Source: Devosia sp. 67-54 (GTDB taxonomy: Bacteria > Pseudomonadota > Alphaproteobacteria > Rhizobiales > Devosiaceae). From it: a DNA stretch of 64,000 bases. Under the pieces are notes generated by a model. That model was not told the origin of the DNA. It was given only the letters and a program-made list of their open reading frames with translations, and ran no database searches. The position numbers were made by a program, and so were the translations under genes. Each line of letters opens with the position of its first letter. Within the stretch, counting starts at the first letter, position 1. Shown here in pieces: positions 27,390-36,872 of this stretch. The stretch is taken from assembly GCF_001899075.1 (NCBI RefSeq), contig NZ_MKVA01000003.1, positions 1-64,000 of the forward strand. The letters are read 5' to 3'.

Positions 27390-27866
27390 TTACGGCGAGC
27401 ACCTGGCCGGCGCGAAGGCGGGGCTGGCGCCCTTGGTCTTGTTGAGGTGGCCCTCGACGATGTGCAGCGGCCGGAACGGCGGCGCCGCCTGGATCGCCGG
27501 ATTGGCGAGCCGCAGCGTGTAGCAGCCCGAAAAATAGCTGTGCCTGCCGGCCCGATCGACCGCGTCGAGGCTGACCGGCAGCGTCCAGTAGGTGCTGCCG
27601 GCGGCGCCTTCCTGCGCCGATTGTCCGAAGCTGACCTTCACCGCCACCGTGTCCTGGTAGCCCTTCACGAAGGCTGCGAATTTCGGCACGCCCTGCCCAT
27701 CCTGATAGTACGACCAGGCCCGCGCATATTCCTGCCGGCTGATCGCATTGTAGAACGACGAGATCACCGCCTCGGGCGTCGAGCGATCGTCCAGATAATC
27801 CGGCGCCGCCGCCAGCGCCGGCACGGCGATGAGCGAGGCAAGCAAAGCGAGGGTCAGGGTGCGCAT
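27390..27866 (-). CDS. periplasmic hypothetical protein
   Basis: A 158-residue protein with a clear signal peptide (MRTLTLALLASLIAVPALA). The mature domain begins with STPEAVISSFYNAISRQEYA and continues with helix then beta segments, like NTF2/SnoaL-type folds, and has two cysteines near the C-terminus. Start supported by GGAG eight bases upstream. Function unknown. Confidence 0.65.
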   Translation of the reverse strand: MRTLTLALLASLIAVPALAAAPDYLDDRSTPEAVISSFYNAISRQEYARAWSYYQDGQGVPKFAAFVKGYQDTVAVKVSFGQSAQEGAAGSTYWTLPVSLDAVDRAGRHSYFSGCYTLRLANPAIQAAPPFRPLHIVEGHLNKTKGASPAFAPARCSP

Positions 27867-27931
27867 GGCGGAATCTCCGGGGGCTGGGGCGGACCGAGCG
27901 TGGCGGCCAAACCGGGCGGAGATGCGGCGGC

Positions 27932-28228
27932 TCAGGCGCGCTCGCGGGTCTTCGGCTCGAAGCTGACCCGGAGCCTGGTCCCGGTCGCCTTGGCATAGCG
28001 CGCAAGCGTGCGTCCCGACGGCATGGTGCGCCCGCTTTCGAGGCGCGCGATGACGCTCTGCGACGTTTCCATGCGTTCGGCCAGTTGCTCCTGCGTCAAC
28101 CCGGCCTGCGCCCGCGCGTCGATGAGCGCCTTCATCAAGGCAAACTCCTCGTCCAGCGCCTCGTATTCCCGGCGGTATTCCGGATCGTCCGCCATCCATT
28201 CGTTGTGCAGGTCTCTGAAGTTCTTCAT
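27932..28228 (-). CDS. XRE-type antitoxin, HigA-like
   Basis: A 98-residue protein with a Cro/C1 helix-turn-helix at about 43-90 (GLTQEQLAERMETSQSVIAR). It is encoded after the toxin, the inverted order typical of higBA, and overlaps it by four bases. It should neutralise the toxin and repress the operon through the palindrome upstream of the toxin gene. Confidence 0.88.
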   Translation of the reverse strand: MKNFRDLHNEWMADDPEYRREYEALDEEFALMKALIDARAQAGLTQEQLAERMETSQSVIARLESGRTMPSGRTLARYAKATGTRLRVSFEPKTRERA

Positions 28229-28545
28229 TCGATGTCCTTTGCACGCCGCCGTGCGATCGCCAGTTCCTTGGTGGGCGTTTTCTGCGTCTTCTTTACGAAG
28301 ACCCTTACGACGATCACCAGCTTTCTGTTTGCCGTAACATAGATGGCGCGGGAGATGCCGCTTCGGGCCTGTATTCGCAACTCCCAGAGCTTGCCTTCCA
28401 GGTGTCGCACGAGATCGCGCGGCAGGCGGTCCAGGCCTTCAGTTTCGATCAGATCGATGGCTCGGCCGAGGCGAGCGCGCAAATCTTCGGGAAGCGCGCG
28501 GATCTCGGCTTCGACAGCGTCATCGAGGATCTTGACCGTCCACAT
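28225..28545 (-). CDS. RelE/HigB-type toxin, Gp49-like
   Basis: A 106-residue protein of the phage-derived Gp49-like/HigB family. Landmarks are the central KLWELRIQARSGISRAIY strand region and the C-terminal VRVFVKKTQKTPTKELAIAR. Members are ribosome-dependent mRNA endonucleases. The complete antitoxin partner follows, so the module appears intact. Confidence 0.88.
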   Translation of the reverse strand: MWTVKILDDAVEAEIRALPEDLRARLGRAIDLIETEGLDRLPRDLVRHLEGKLWELRIQARSGISRAIYVTANRKLVIVVRVFVKKTQKTPTKELAIARRRAKDIE

Positions 28546-28554
28546 CGAACAAAC

Positions 28555-28570
28555 ATAGCAAAATTGCTAT
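28555..28570. promoter_or_regulatory. palindromic operator of the higBA-like operon
   Basis: ATAGCAA-AA-TTGCTAT lies ten bases upstream of the toxin start codon. Position and symmetry fit autoregulation by the XRE antitoxin. The sequence is AT-rich in an otherwise GC-rich region. Confidence 0.65.
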
Positions 28571-28583
28571 AGTCCTGTCCATG

Positions 28584-28614
28584 AAAAACGGCGCAGTGGG
28601 GACCACCGCGCCGT
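28584..28614 (-). terminator. rho-independent terminator of groES-groEL
   Basis: On the minus strand, ACGGCGC pairs with GCGCCGT around an inner GTGG/CCAC helix and is followed by TTTTT. It begins 30 bases after the groEL stop. Confidence 0.8.
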
Positions 28615-28643
28615 CGTTCGTACCCGTAGCTGGTTGGCCGGAC

Positions 28644-30296
<1,653 letters not shown>

Positions 30297-30331
30297 TTAG
30301 AAAATGGGGACGATCGGGGTGGGAGCGGCGG

Positions 30332-30619
30332 TCAGCCGATCACGCCCATGATGTCGGTTTCCTTCATGATCAGCAGGTCCTTGCCGTCGAGCTTGACCTC
30401 GGTGCCGCTCCACTTGCCGAACAGGATGCGGTCGCCGACCTTGACGTCGAGCGGCTGGATCTTGCCCGCCTCGTCGCGGGCGCCCGGGCCGACGGCCTCG
30501 ATCACGCCCTCGGAGGGCTTTTCCTTGGCGGTGTCGGGGATGATGATGCCGCCAGCGGATTTCTCCTCGCTGTCGACACGGCGAACGACCACGCGGTCGT
30601 GCAGGGGACGGAAAGCCAT
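30332..30619 (-). CDS. groES: co-chaperonin GroES
   Basis: A 95-residue lid subunit. [20 protein letters not shown], the mobile loop [18 protein letters not shown], and [18 protein letters not shown] are typical. First gene of the groESL operon. Confidence 0.98.
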   Translation of the reverse strand: MAFRPLHDRVVVRRVDSEEKSAGGIIIPDTAKEKPSEGVIEAVGPGARDEAGKIQPLDVKVGDRILFGKWSGTEVKLDGKDLLIMKETDIMGVIG

Positions 30620-30650
30620 GGACTGCTCCTATTGCCAATGAATCTGCCTG

Positions 30651-30677
30651 TTAGCACTCCAGCAGGCCGAGTGCTAA
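30651..30677. promoter_or_regulatory. CIRCE element (HrcA operator)
   Basis: A perfect TTAGCACTC-N9-GAGTGCTAA inverted repeat, 31 bases before the groES start. This is the consensus HrcA-binding heat-shock operator, so groESL should be HrcA-repressed. Confidence 0.97.
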
Positions 30678-30829
30678 CAGCTGGCGGGGATATAGGAGGG
30701 CCGCTTTTGACCGTCAAGCCGGTTTGCGCCGGCCATCGTCGCTTTTGCTGGGCGGAACGCTCGCCGCCCTTGCGGATTGTGGTCTGCGGGCGATATTGGG
30801 CCCGACGCGTTTTCCCACCTGGATATGCC

Positions 30830-31981
30830 GTGACCATCGAGCTCGACAGCAAACCCCTCGCCGCACAGCAGATTTGGAACTCGCCGCAACTGGCGGTGAT
30901 CGTGCCGAGCTACAAGGAGCGCGACAACATCGCGCCGCTCTATGACAAGGTGACGGCGGCGCTCGGCGATATCCCCTTCGAATTCATCGTCGTCGACGAC
31001 AATTCCCCCGACGGCACCGCCGCCGTGGTCAAGGACATGGCGCGCCAGCACGCCAATGTCCGCTGCATCCACCGCATCGGCCGCCGCGGCCTGAGCTCGG
31101 CGGTGATCGAGGGCATTTCGGCCAGCGCCGCGCCGTATTTCGCCGTAATCGACGCCGACCACCAGCACGACGAGCGCATCCTGCCGCAGATGCTGGAGAA
31201 GACGCTGGGCGGCGACGACATCGTGGTGGGCACCCGCTACGCAGGCTCGGGGCAGGTGGGCGAGGGATTGAGCCGGACGCGCGAGGCGGGGAGCCGCTTC
31301 GCCACCCAGCTGTCGCACCTCGTCACCGGCAAGTCGCTGTCCGACCCGATGAGCGGCTTCTTCCTGATGAAGCGCGAGGTGTTCGACGAGGTCGCGGGGC
31401 TGCTCAGCAACGAGGGCTTCAAGATCCTGCTCGACATCGTGGTGTCGGCCAGCCGCGTGCGCCGCGCCCAGGGGCGCGACCTCAAGATCGGCGAAGTGCC
31501 CTACACCTTCCGCCAGCGCAACGCCGGCGAGAGCAAGATGAGCCCGCTGGTGGTGGTGCAGTTCCTCGGCCTTGTCGTCTCCAAGATGACCGGCGGCTTC
31601 CTGCCCACCAGCTTTTTGCTGTTCGGCGGCGTCGGCGTGCTCGGCATCATCGTGCACCTGCTGGTGCTGGGGCTCTGCTACAACCTGCTGCAGTTCAACT
31701 TCGTCAATTCGCAGGTGGTGGCGACCGTCGTGTCGATGACGACGAACTTCGTCCTCAACAACGAGTTCACCTTCTCCCACAAGAAGCTCAAGGGCTGGCG
31801 CTTCTTCACCGGCCTGTTCAGCTTCTACGTGATCTGCTCGATCGGCGCGATCGCCAACGTCTCGGTGGCCAACTGGATCTTCACCCTCGACCGCTCGGCC
31901 TATTTCGCCGGCATCACCGGCGCCCTGATGAGCGTGGTGTTCAACTACGCCGTCAGCCGCGCCATTACCTGGCGGGCGTGA
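30830..31981 (+). CDS. GT2 glycosyltransferase fused to a GtrA domain
   Basis: A 383-residue protein. The N-terminal dolichol-phosphate-mannose-synthase-like GT2 domain has LAVIVPSYKERDNI, VVDDNSPDGT and the metal site VIDADHQHDE. The C-terminal four-helix region (about 255-383) is a GtrA-type domain. It probably transfers a sugar to polyprenyl phosphate and helps flip it for envelope glycosylation. The start is a GTG after a weak site; upstream frame belongs to the promoter region of groES. Confidence 0.88.
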   Translation: MTIELDSKPLAAQQIWNSPQLAVIVPSYKERDNIAPLYDKVTAALGDIPFEFIVVDDNSPDGTAAVVKDMARQHANVRCIHRIGRRGLSSAVIEGISASAAPYFAVIDADHQHDERILPQMLEKTLGGDDIVVGTRYAGSGQVGEGLSRTREAGSRFATQLSHLVTGKSLSDPMSGFFLMKREVFDEVAGLLSNEGFKILLDIVVSASRVRRAQGRDLKIGEVPYTFRQRNAGESKMSPLVVVQFLGLVVSKMTGGFLPTSFLLFGGVGVLGIIVHLLVLGLCYNLLQFNFVNSQVVATVVSMTTNFVLNNEFTFSHKKLKGWRFFTGLFSFYVICSIGAIANVSVANWIFTLDRSAYFAGITGALMSVVFNYAVSRAITWRA

Positions 31982-32022
31982 GCGAGTTGGCATTGCGCCA
32001 TGCACGATGCTATATGTGAGCC

Positions 32023-32256
32023 ATGGACAAGCTCGTTGTCACCGACCTGAACACCAAGGAGCGTCGCGACCGGGTGCGTGCGACGAAAGTGCCGACGCGC
32101 CGCCGTCGCGGTGCTGACGGGAAGGTCGAGACCGTCTACGTGCTTGATACTGCCGACCCCCATTTTAATGATCAGTTTTTGAAGGTGTTTCAGATGAATG
32201 TGACGGAGGCTCGTCGCAGAAAGCCTGTGCACTCGCACGTCGTTGCTGCCGAGTAG
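32023..32256 (+). CDS. putative antitoxin of the zeta-like module
   Basis: A 77-residue charged protein starting MDKLVVTDLNTKERRDRVRA, with a basic central run (RRRR) and no recognised family. The next gene starts within its last 14 bases, a translational coupling typical of antitoxin-toxin pairs. The antitoxin role is inferred only from that arrangement. Confidence 0.6.
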   Translation: MDKLVVTDLNTKERRDRVRATKVPTRRRRGADGKVETVYVLDTADPHFNDQFLKVFQMNVTEARRRKPVHSHVVAAE

Positions 32257-32851
32257 CGGCCCCGCTCAGTTCTGGATATTTGCCGGCCCGAACGGTTCGG
32301 GCAAAAGCACAGCCTATGCGCATCTCCAGCCCGAGCGACGGGACGTGCCGTTCTGGATCGTCAATCCAGACCTGCTGACCCTGCAAATTCAGGAGCGCGA
32401 GGGGCTTACTCTAGACGAGGCCAATATCCAGGCCGTTACGCGGCTCGAAGCATGGCTCGAGGCCACCATTCGCGTGCATCGCAGCCTCGGCGTCGAGACG
32501 GTGTTGTCGACGCCGAAATATCGGCGCGTCGTGTCCTTGGCCAAGCAGCACGGTTTTGCGATTCGGCTGGTCTATGTCGTCCTGAATTCGCCCGAGCTGA
32601 ACGTGGAACGGGTTCGGGCTCGTGTCGCCCGCGGAGGCCACGACGTGCCGGAGCACAAGATCATCGAGAGATACTGGCGCTCGCTGGAACAGCTTCCTTG
32701 GTTCCTGCGGCATGCCGACACGGCGCAGGTCCTCGACAATTCTGGTGAGACGGTCGAACTCATCGCCGAAAAGGTTGACGGCATGGTGCGGTTGCACCGC
32801 TCGACCATCCCGGCGGTGGCAGCCGCCATCAAGGCCGCCGTTTCCGAATAG
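32243..32851 (+). CDS. zeta-toxin-like P-loop kinase
   Basis: A 202-residue protein with Walker A GPNGSGKS at residues 15-22 and the zeta-like NPDLLTLQIQ segment. Zeta toxins phosphorylate UDP-N-acetylglucosamine and block wall synthesis; some relatives are housekeeping kinases. The start is a TTG inside the preceding gene; no ATG precedes the P-loop, so reinitiation is likely. It converges with the response regulator with only three bases between stops. Confidence 0.8.
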   Translation: MLPSSGPAQFWIFAGPNGSGKSTAYAHLQPERRDVPFWIVNPDLLTLQIQEREGLTLDEANIQAVTRLEAWLEATIRVHRSLGVETVLSTPKYRRVVSLAKQHGFAIRLVYVVLNSPELNVERVRARVARGGHDVPEHKIIERYWRSLEQLPWFLRHADTAQVLDNSGETVELIAEKVDGMVRLHRSTIPAVAAAIKAAVSE

Positions 32852-32854
32852 AGT

Positions 32855-33517
32855 CTAGGCCCGCTTCAGCTCCATCTCGGCCCAGGCCTGGCGCTTGCGG
32901 TAGATGGTGGAGGGGCTGAGCTCGAGCGCGGCGGCGGCGAGCGCGATGTTGCCGGAAAAGCTCTGGATCGCGTCTTCGATGATGCGCTGCTCCTGCCGCC
33001 ACATCGGCAGCACCAGATCGCGCATCACCGGGATCTGCGGCGACGGCGCGGCGTGCGCGGCGGCGGCTGTGGCCGGCGCCTGCGCGGCCGCGAGGAATTG
33101 CGCCTTGCCATGGCGGCGGGCGAGGTCGCCGATGCGGCGCGCCATGGCCGCAAGGTCGAGGTCGGTGCCGACGCAGTCATGCGCTCCGGCGCGCATGCCC
33201 TCGAGCGCCGCCGAGATCGAGCAGCCCTGGCTGCGCACCAGCAGCAGCGCGCCCGAGGCGATGCGCGCCAGCTTGCCGATCCGCTCCGCGACGCCGTCGG
33301 CGATGTCGCCCAGCGCCTCGAGATCGGCGACGATCAGGTCGAACACCGAGGTCTTGAGCAGATCGATCGCGGCGCGGCCCGTGTCGAGCTCGACGATGAT
33401 CGGCGACAGGGCGAATTCCGCCGCCAGCGGGCCGGCCAGCGACGCCAGGCCCTTGCGTTCATCGACCAGCAGCAGGCGCGCCGGCACGGCCGCCTTGCTG
33501 CTCATTTCGTCCGTCAT
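32855..33517 (-). CDS. response regulator with Fis-type DNA-binding domain
   Basis: A 220-residue protein. Receiver domain (about residues 12-135) with LLLVDERKG and the probable phospho-Asp in LIVADLEAL. After an Ala-rich linker, a C-terminal Fis-like helix-turn-helix (SFSGNIALAAAALELSPSTI) of the NtrC tail kind. There is no AAA domain, so it is a direct binder rather than a sigma-54 activator. Start at MTDEMSS; an ATG nine codons upstream is possible. Confidence 0.82.
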   Translation of the reverse strand: MTDEMSSKAAVPARLLLVDERKGLASLAGPLAAEFALSPIIVELDTGRAAIDLLKTSVFDLIVADLEALGDIADGVAERIGKLARIASGALLLVRSQGCSISAALEGMRAGAHDCVGTDLDLAAMARRIGDLARRHGKAQFLAAAQAPATAAAAHAAPSPQIPVMRDLVLPMWRQEQRIIEDAIQSFSGNIALAAAALELSPSTIYRKRQAWAEMELKRA

Positions 33518-33651
33518 CGACCCCGGCCCCAACACTCGCGTCACTTGCCGGTGATTGTTGACGTTCAGGGTAAATAATCCGTTTTGACGAGGCCGCCGCC
33601 CGCCCTATGGTGGCAGCGGAGATCGCGCCGAACCCGGGGAGCGGAGCAGTC

Positions 33652-34866
33652 GTGCAGGGCCTGGTCTATCTGTTCATCGCGCTGGCGGCCCTGGGCGTTG
33701 CGGCTGCGGCGTATTTAGGCCTGACCTTCACCCCCATCGAAGCCGCCGTCACCGCCATCGCCTTCGGCTGCCTTGCGGTGCTGCTGGTCGAGCGCCAGCT
33801 CCGCCGCCGCGCCGAGGGCCGGCTGGAGAAGGCCATCGAGGACCTGTCGCGGCTGCTCTCGACCGACGCGCAGGCCGGCTCGGTGCTGAGCCAGCGCATC
33901 AACGCCCTGACCGAGCTCGATGCCGGCAAGCGGCTCGACTCGATCGAATCCGACCTCGCGGTGCTGGGCACCGTGGTCAAGCAGGTGACCGAGACCGTCG
34001 CCGACCTCGAGGAGCAGCGCCGCCTGACCGTCGAGGACAAGCAGGTCAAGCCGCTGCCCGAGCCGGACCCCGACATCCTGCCCGAGCCGATCATTCCGCT
34101 CGAACTGTTGCGCCAGGCCGTCGAGGAGCAGCGGCTGGTGTTCCACATCGAGCCCATCGTCACGCTGCCGCAGCGCCGGCCGCACGGCTACGACCTCGTG
34201 CCGCGCCTCGCCATGGAGGACGGCAGCTTCGCCGACCGCCCCGATTTCATGCCACGCCATGGCGGCGAGGAGCTGGTGGCGCGGCTCGAGGCCGACGCCA
34301 TGGACGAGGCAGTGGTGATCGCCCGCCGCGCCCGCACCTCGGGCAGCCCGATCACGCTGTTCGTGCCGGTGTCGCGCGCCACGTTGTCGAGCGCCAAGGC
34401 CGTGGAGCTGGTGCTCGCCGCGCTCGACGCCAACCGCGCCGTCGCCGGCTCGCTGCTGCTGGTGATCGAGCAGAACGAGTACAAGGCGCTGGGCCCGCGC
34501 GAAAAAGCCTCACTCGGGGCGATCAACAAGATGGGCGTGGCGCTGTCGCTGGCCAACGCCACCTCGCTGCGCTTCGACTATGCCGAGCTGCAGGGGCTGG
34601 GCTTCAGGACAGTGCGCGTCGACGCCACGCGCTTCCTGCGCCAGCCCGAGATGTTCACCGATTTCCACGCCGCCGACGTCGCCGCCTATGGCCGCCGCTT
34701 CGGCATCGACATGGTGGCGACCGGCATCATCGACGAGCAGCAATTGCTGCATCTGTTCGAGGACGGCGTCACCCTGGCGCAGGGGCCGCACATCGCCGCC
34801 CCCGGGCCGGTGCGCCCGGACCTGCAGCTCGACCGCGGCACGGGCCTTGCCAGGGCCGCGCGGTAG
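33652..34866 (+). CDS. membrane-anchored degenerate EAL-domain protein
   Basis: A 404-residue protein starting at a GTG with GGGGAGCGGAG upstream. Two hydrophobic helices (about residues 3-22 and 26-46), a coiled-coil linker, then an EAL-like fold from about 155. Catalytic motifs are eroded: the EAL site is YDLVPRL, the DDFG position reads LANAT, the Lys strand is VRVD, and AEGVET is ATGIID. It is unlikely to hydrolyse c-di-GMP and may bind it or act as a scaffold. Divergent from the response regulator. Confidence 0.8.
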   Translation: MQGLVYLFIALAALGVAAAAYLGLTFTPIEAAVTAIAFGCLAVLLVERQLRRRAEGRLEKAIEDLSRLLSTDAQAGSVLSQRINALTELDAGKRLDSIESDLAVLGTVVKQVTETVADLEEQRRLTVEDKQVKPLPEPDPDILPEPIIPLELLRQAVEEQRLVFHIEPIVTLPQRRPHGYDLVPRLAMEDGSFADRPDFMPRHGGEELVARLEADAMDEAVVIARRARTSGSPITLFVPVSRATLSSAKAVELVLAALDANRAVAGSLLLVIEQNEYKALGPREKASLGAINKMGVALSLANATSLRFDYAELQGLGFRTVRVDATRFLRQPEMFTDFHAADVAAYGRRFGIDMVATGIIDEQQLLHLFEDGVTLAQGPHIAAPGPVRPDLQLDRGTGLARAAR

Positions 34867-34919
34867 GGCGCCCCGCGCGCCCCTTTGCATTTCCGCCGCC
34901 ATCGGCCGATAAGCAGCGC

Positions 34920-35765
34920 ATGACCACGCTTTCCGATCTTGCTCCCGACTACGATGCCGTTCTCTCCGATGTGTGGGGAGTGGTGCACAATGGCGTTTCC
35001 GCGCATCCCGATGCCGTCGAGGCCCTGCGGCAGTTCCGCAAGGGCGGCCGGCGCGTGGTGCTGATCACCAACGCCCCGCGCGCCGTGGCGCCCATCGTCG
35101 ACATGCTCGACGACATGCGCGTGCCGCGCGACGCCTACGACGCCGTGATCTCGTCCGGCGAGGTGACGCGGGCGATGATCGCGCCCTATCGCGGCAGGGT
35201 CATCCACCATATCGGCCCGCCCAGCATCGACGATTCGCTGTATGAGGGGCTGGGCGTCATCCGCGGCCCGGCCGAGGAGGCCGAGGCGGTGGTGGTCACC
35301 GACCTCGATACCGACGACGACACGCCCGACATGTACGAGGCGCGGATCGCCGTGTGGCTCGGGCGCCGGCTGCCGCTGATCTGCGCCAACCCCGACCGGG
35401 TGGTCGAGCATGGCGGCCGCATCATCTATTGCGGCGGCGCGCTGGCCGACCTCTACGAAGCGCATGGCGGCCGCATCCGCATGGCCGGCAAGCCGTACCG
35501 CCAGATCTACGACGAGGCGCTCCGCCTGGCCGACGCCGCCGCCGGCCGGCCGCTCGCGCGCAGCCGCATCCTCGCCATCGGCGACAGCGTGCGTACCGAC
35601 GCCATCGGCGCCGCCAATGCCGGGCTCGATCTGCTGTTCATCACCGGCTCCATCCATGCGCAGGAGCTCGATGCCTTCGGGGCGCCCGATCCCGAGGCGA
35701 TCCGTGCCCTGGTGTCGCCGAGCGGCGCCCGGCTCAAGGGCTTCATGCCGCGCCTTGCGTGGTAG
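34920..35765 (+). CDS. HAD-superfamily class IIA hydrolase (TIGR01459-like)
   Basis: A 281-residue phosphatase-like protein. The nucleophile motif is LSDVWGVVHNG, with Trp where most HADs have Asp, a feature of this class IIA group related to NagD. VVLITNAPRA follows as motif 2, and ILAIGDSVRTDAIGAANAG as motif 4. The substrate is unknown. It lies 59 bases before ribF in the same orientation. Confidence 0.88.
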   Translation: MTTLSDLAPDYDAVLSDVWGVVHNGVSAHPDAVEALRQFRKGGRRVVLITNAPRAVAPIVDMLDDMRVPRDAYDAVISSGEVTRAMIAPYRGRVIHHIGPPSIDDSLYEGLGVIRGPAEEAEAVVVTDLDTDDDTPDMYEARIAVWLGRRLPLICANPDRVVEHGGRIIYCGGALADLYEAHGGRIRMAGKPYRQIYDEALRLADAAAGRPLARSRILAIGDSVRTDAIGAANAGLDLLFITGSIHAQELDAFGAPDPEAIRALVSPSGARLKGFMPRLAW

Positions 35766-35823
35766 GATTGCGCTTGCCATATAGCCCGCAGCATCCGCGC
35801 GACACCGCCGAGGCCAGCTTCCG

Positions 35824-36798
35824 ATGACCAGCTTCTATCGCCTCGACGGCCTCGACAACGTGCCCGCCGCGCTCAAGGGCTGCATGGTGGCGATCGGCTC
35901 GTTCGACGGCGTGCATCGCGGCCACCAGGCGGTGCTGGAGCGGCTGAAGACGCAGGCGAAGGCGCGCAACGTGCCGGCGGTGATGCTGACTTTCGAGCCG
36001 CATCCGCGCGACGTGTTCGCGCCGGCGCCCTTCATGTTCCGGCTGAGCCCGCCCGACATCAAGGCGCGGCTGTGCGCCGCGCTCGGGCTCGACGGCATCG
36101 TGCTGATGCCGTTCAGCCGCGACCTTTCCATGGTCGAGGCCGAGGACTTCGTGGCGCGCTTCCTGGTCAGGGCGCTGCGCGTCTCGGGCGTCGTGGTGGG
36201 CGCCGATTTCCACTTCGGCCACAACCGCCGCGGCACGCCGGATTTCCTGCGCGCGGCCGGGGCCATCCACGGCTTTTCCGTCGACATCCTCGACCTCCTG
36301 CCCGAGGGCGAGGAGGCGGTGTCGTCCTCGCGCATCCGCAAGGCGCTCACCGAGGGCGAGGTGGCCGAGGCCAACGGCCTGCTCGGCTATCACTGGTTCT
36401 TCGGCGGCGAGGTGGTGAAGGGCGACCAGCGCGGCCGGCTGCTGGGTTTCCCCACCGCCAACATCGCCACCGCCTCGAGCTTCGCCCTGGCGCAGGGCGT
36501 CTACGCCGTGCGCGCCCGGCTCGGCGAAAGGCTGCTCGATGGCGTCGCCAGCTTCGGCAAGCCGATGTTCAACAACGAACTGCCGCCGTTCGAGACCTTC
36601 CTGTTCGATTTCGACGCCGACATCTACGGCCGGCATCTGGAAATCGCCCTGATCAGCCACATCCGCGGCCAGGAGGTCTACAAGGGCCTCGACGAGCTGA
36701 TCGCCGCCATCGCCCGCGACAGCCGCAAGGCACGCGAGGCGCTGGGCCAATGCGGCCCGCTGGGCGCGCTCGACAAGGCGCTCGGGTTCTTCGCTTAG
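35824..36798 (+). CDS. ribF: bifunctional riboflavin kinase / FAD synthetase
   Basis: A 324-residue enzyme making FMN and FAD. The N-terminal adenylyltransferase carries GSFDGVHRGHQAVLERL and VSSSRIRKAL; the C-terminal kinase carries LLGFPTANIATAS and the typical NNELPPFETFLFDFDADIYG. Full length. Co-oriented with the HAD gene, and it may share its transcript. Confidence 0.95.
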   Translation: MTSFYRLDGLDNVPAALKGCMVAIGSFDGVHRGHQAVLERLKTQAKARNVPAVMLTFEPHPRDVFAPAPFMFRLSPPDIKARLCAALGLDGIVLMPFSRDLSMVEAEDFVARFLVRALRVSGVVVGADFHFGHNRRGTPDFLRAAGAIHGFSVDILDLLPEGEEAVSSSRIRKALTEGEVAEANGLLGYHWFFGGEVVKGDQRGRLLGFPTANIATASSFALAQGVYAVRARLGERLLDGVASFGKPMFNNELPPFETFLFDFDADIYGRHLEIALISHIRGQEVYKGLDELIAAIARDSRKAREALGQCGPLGALDKALGFFA

Positions 36799-36872
36799 GG
36801 GCCGTTCACGTTCGGACAAGCGCGCATGTGGTGGCTGCGGCCGCTGCACCGCTCTCAACGTGAATGCACCGA

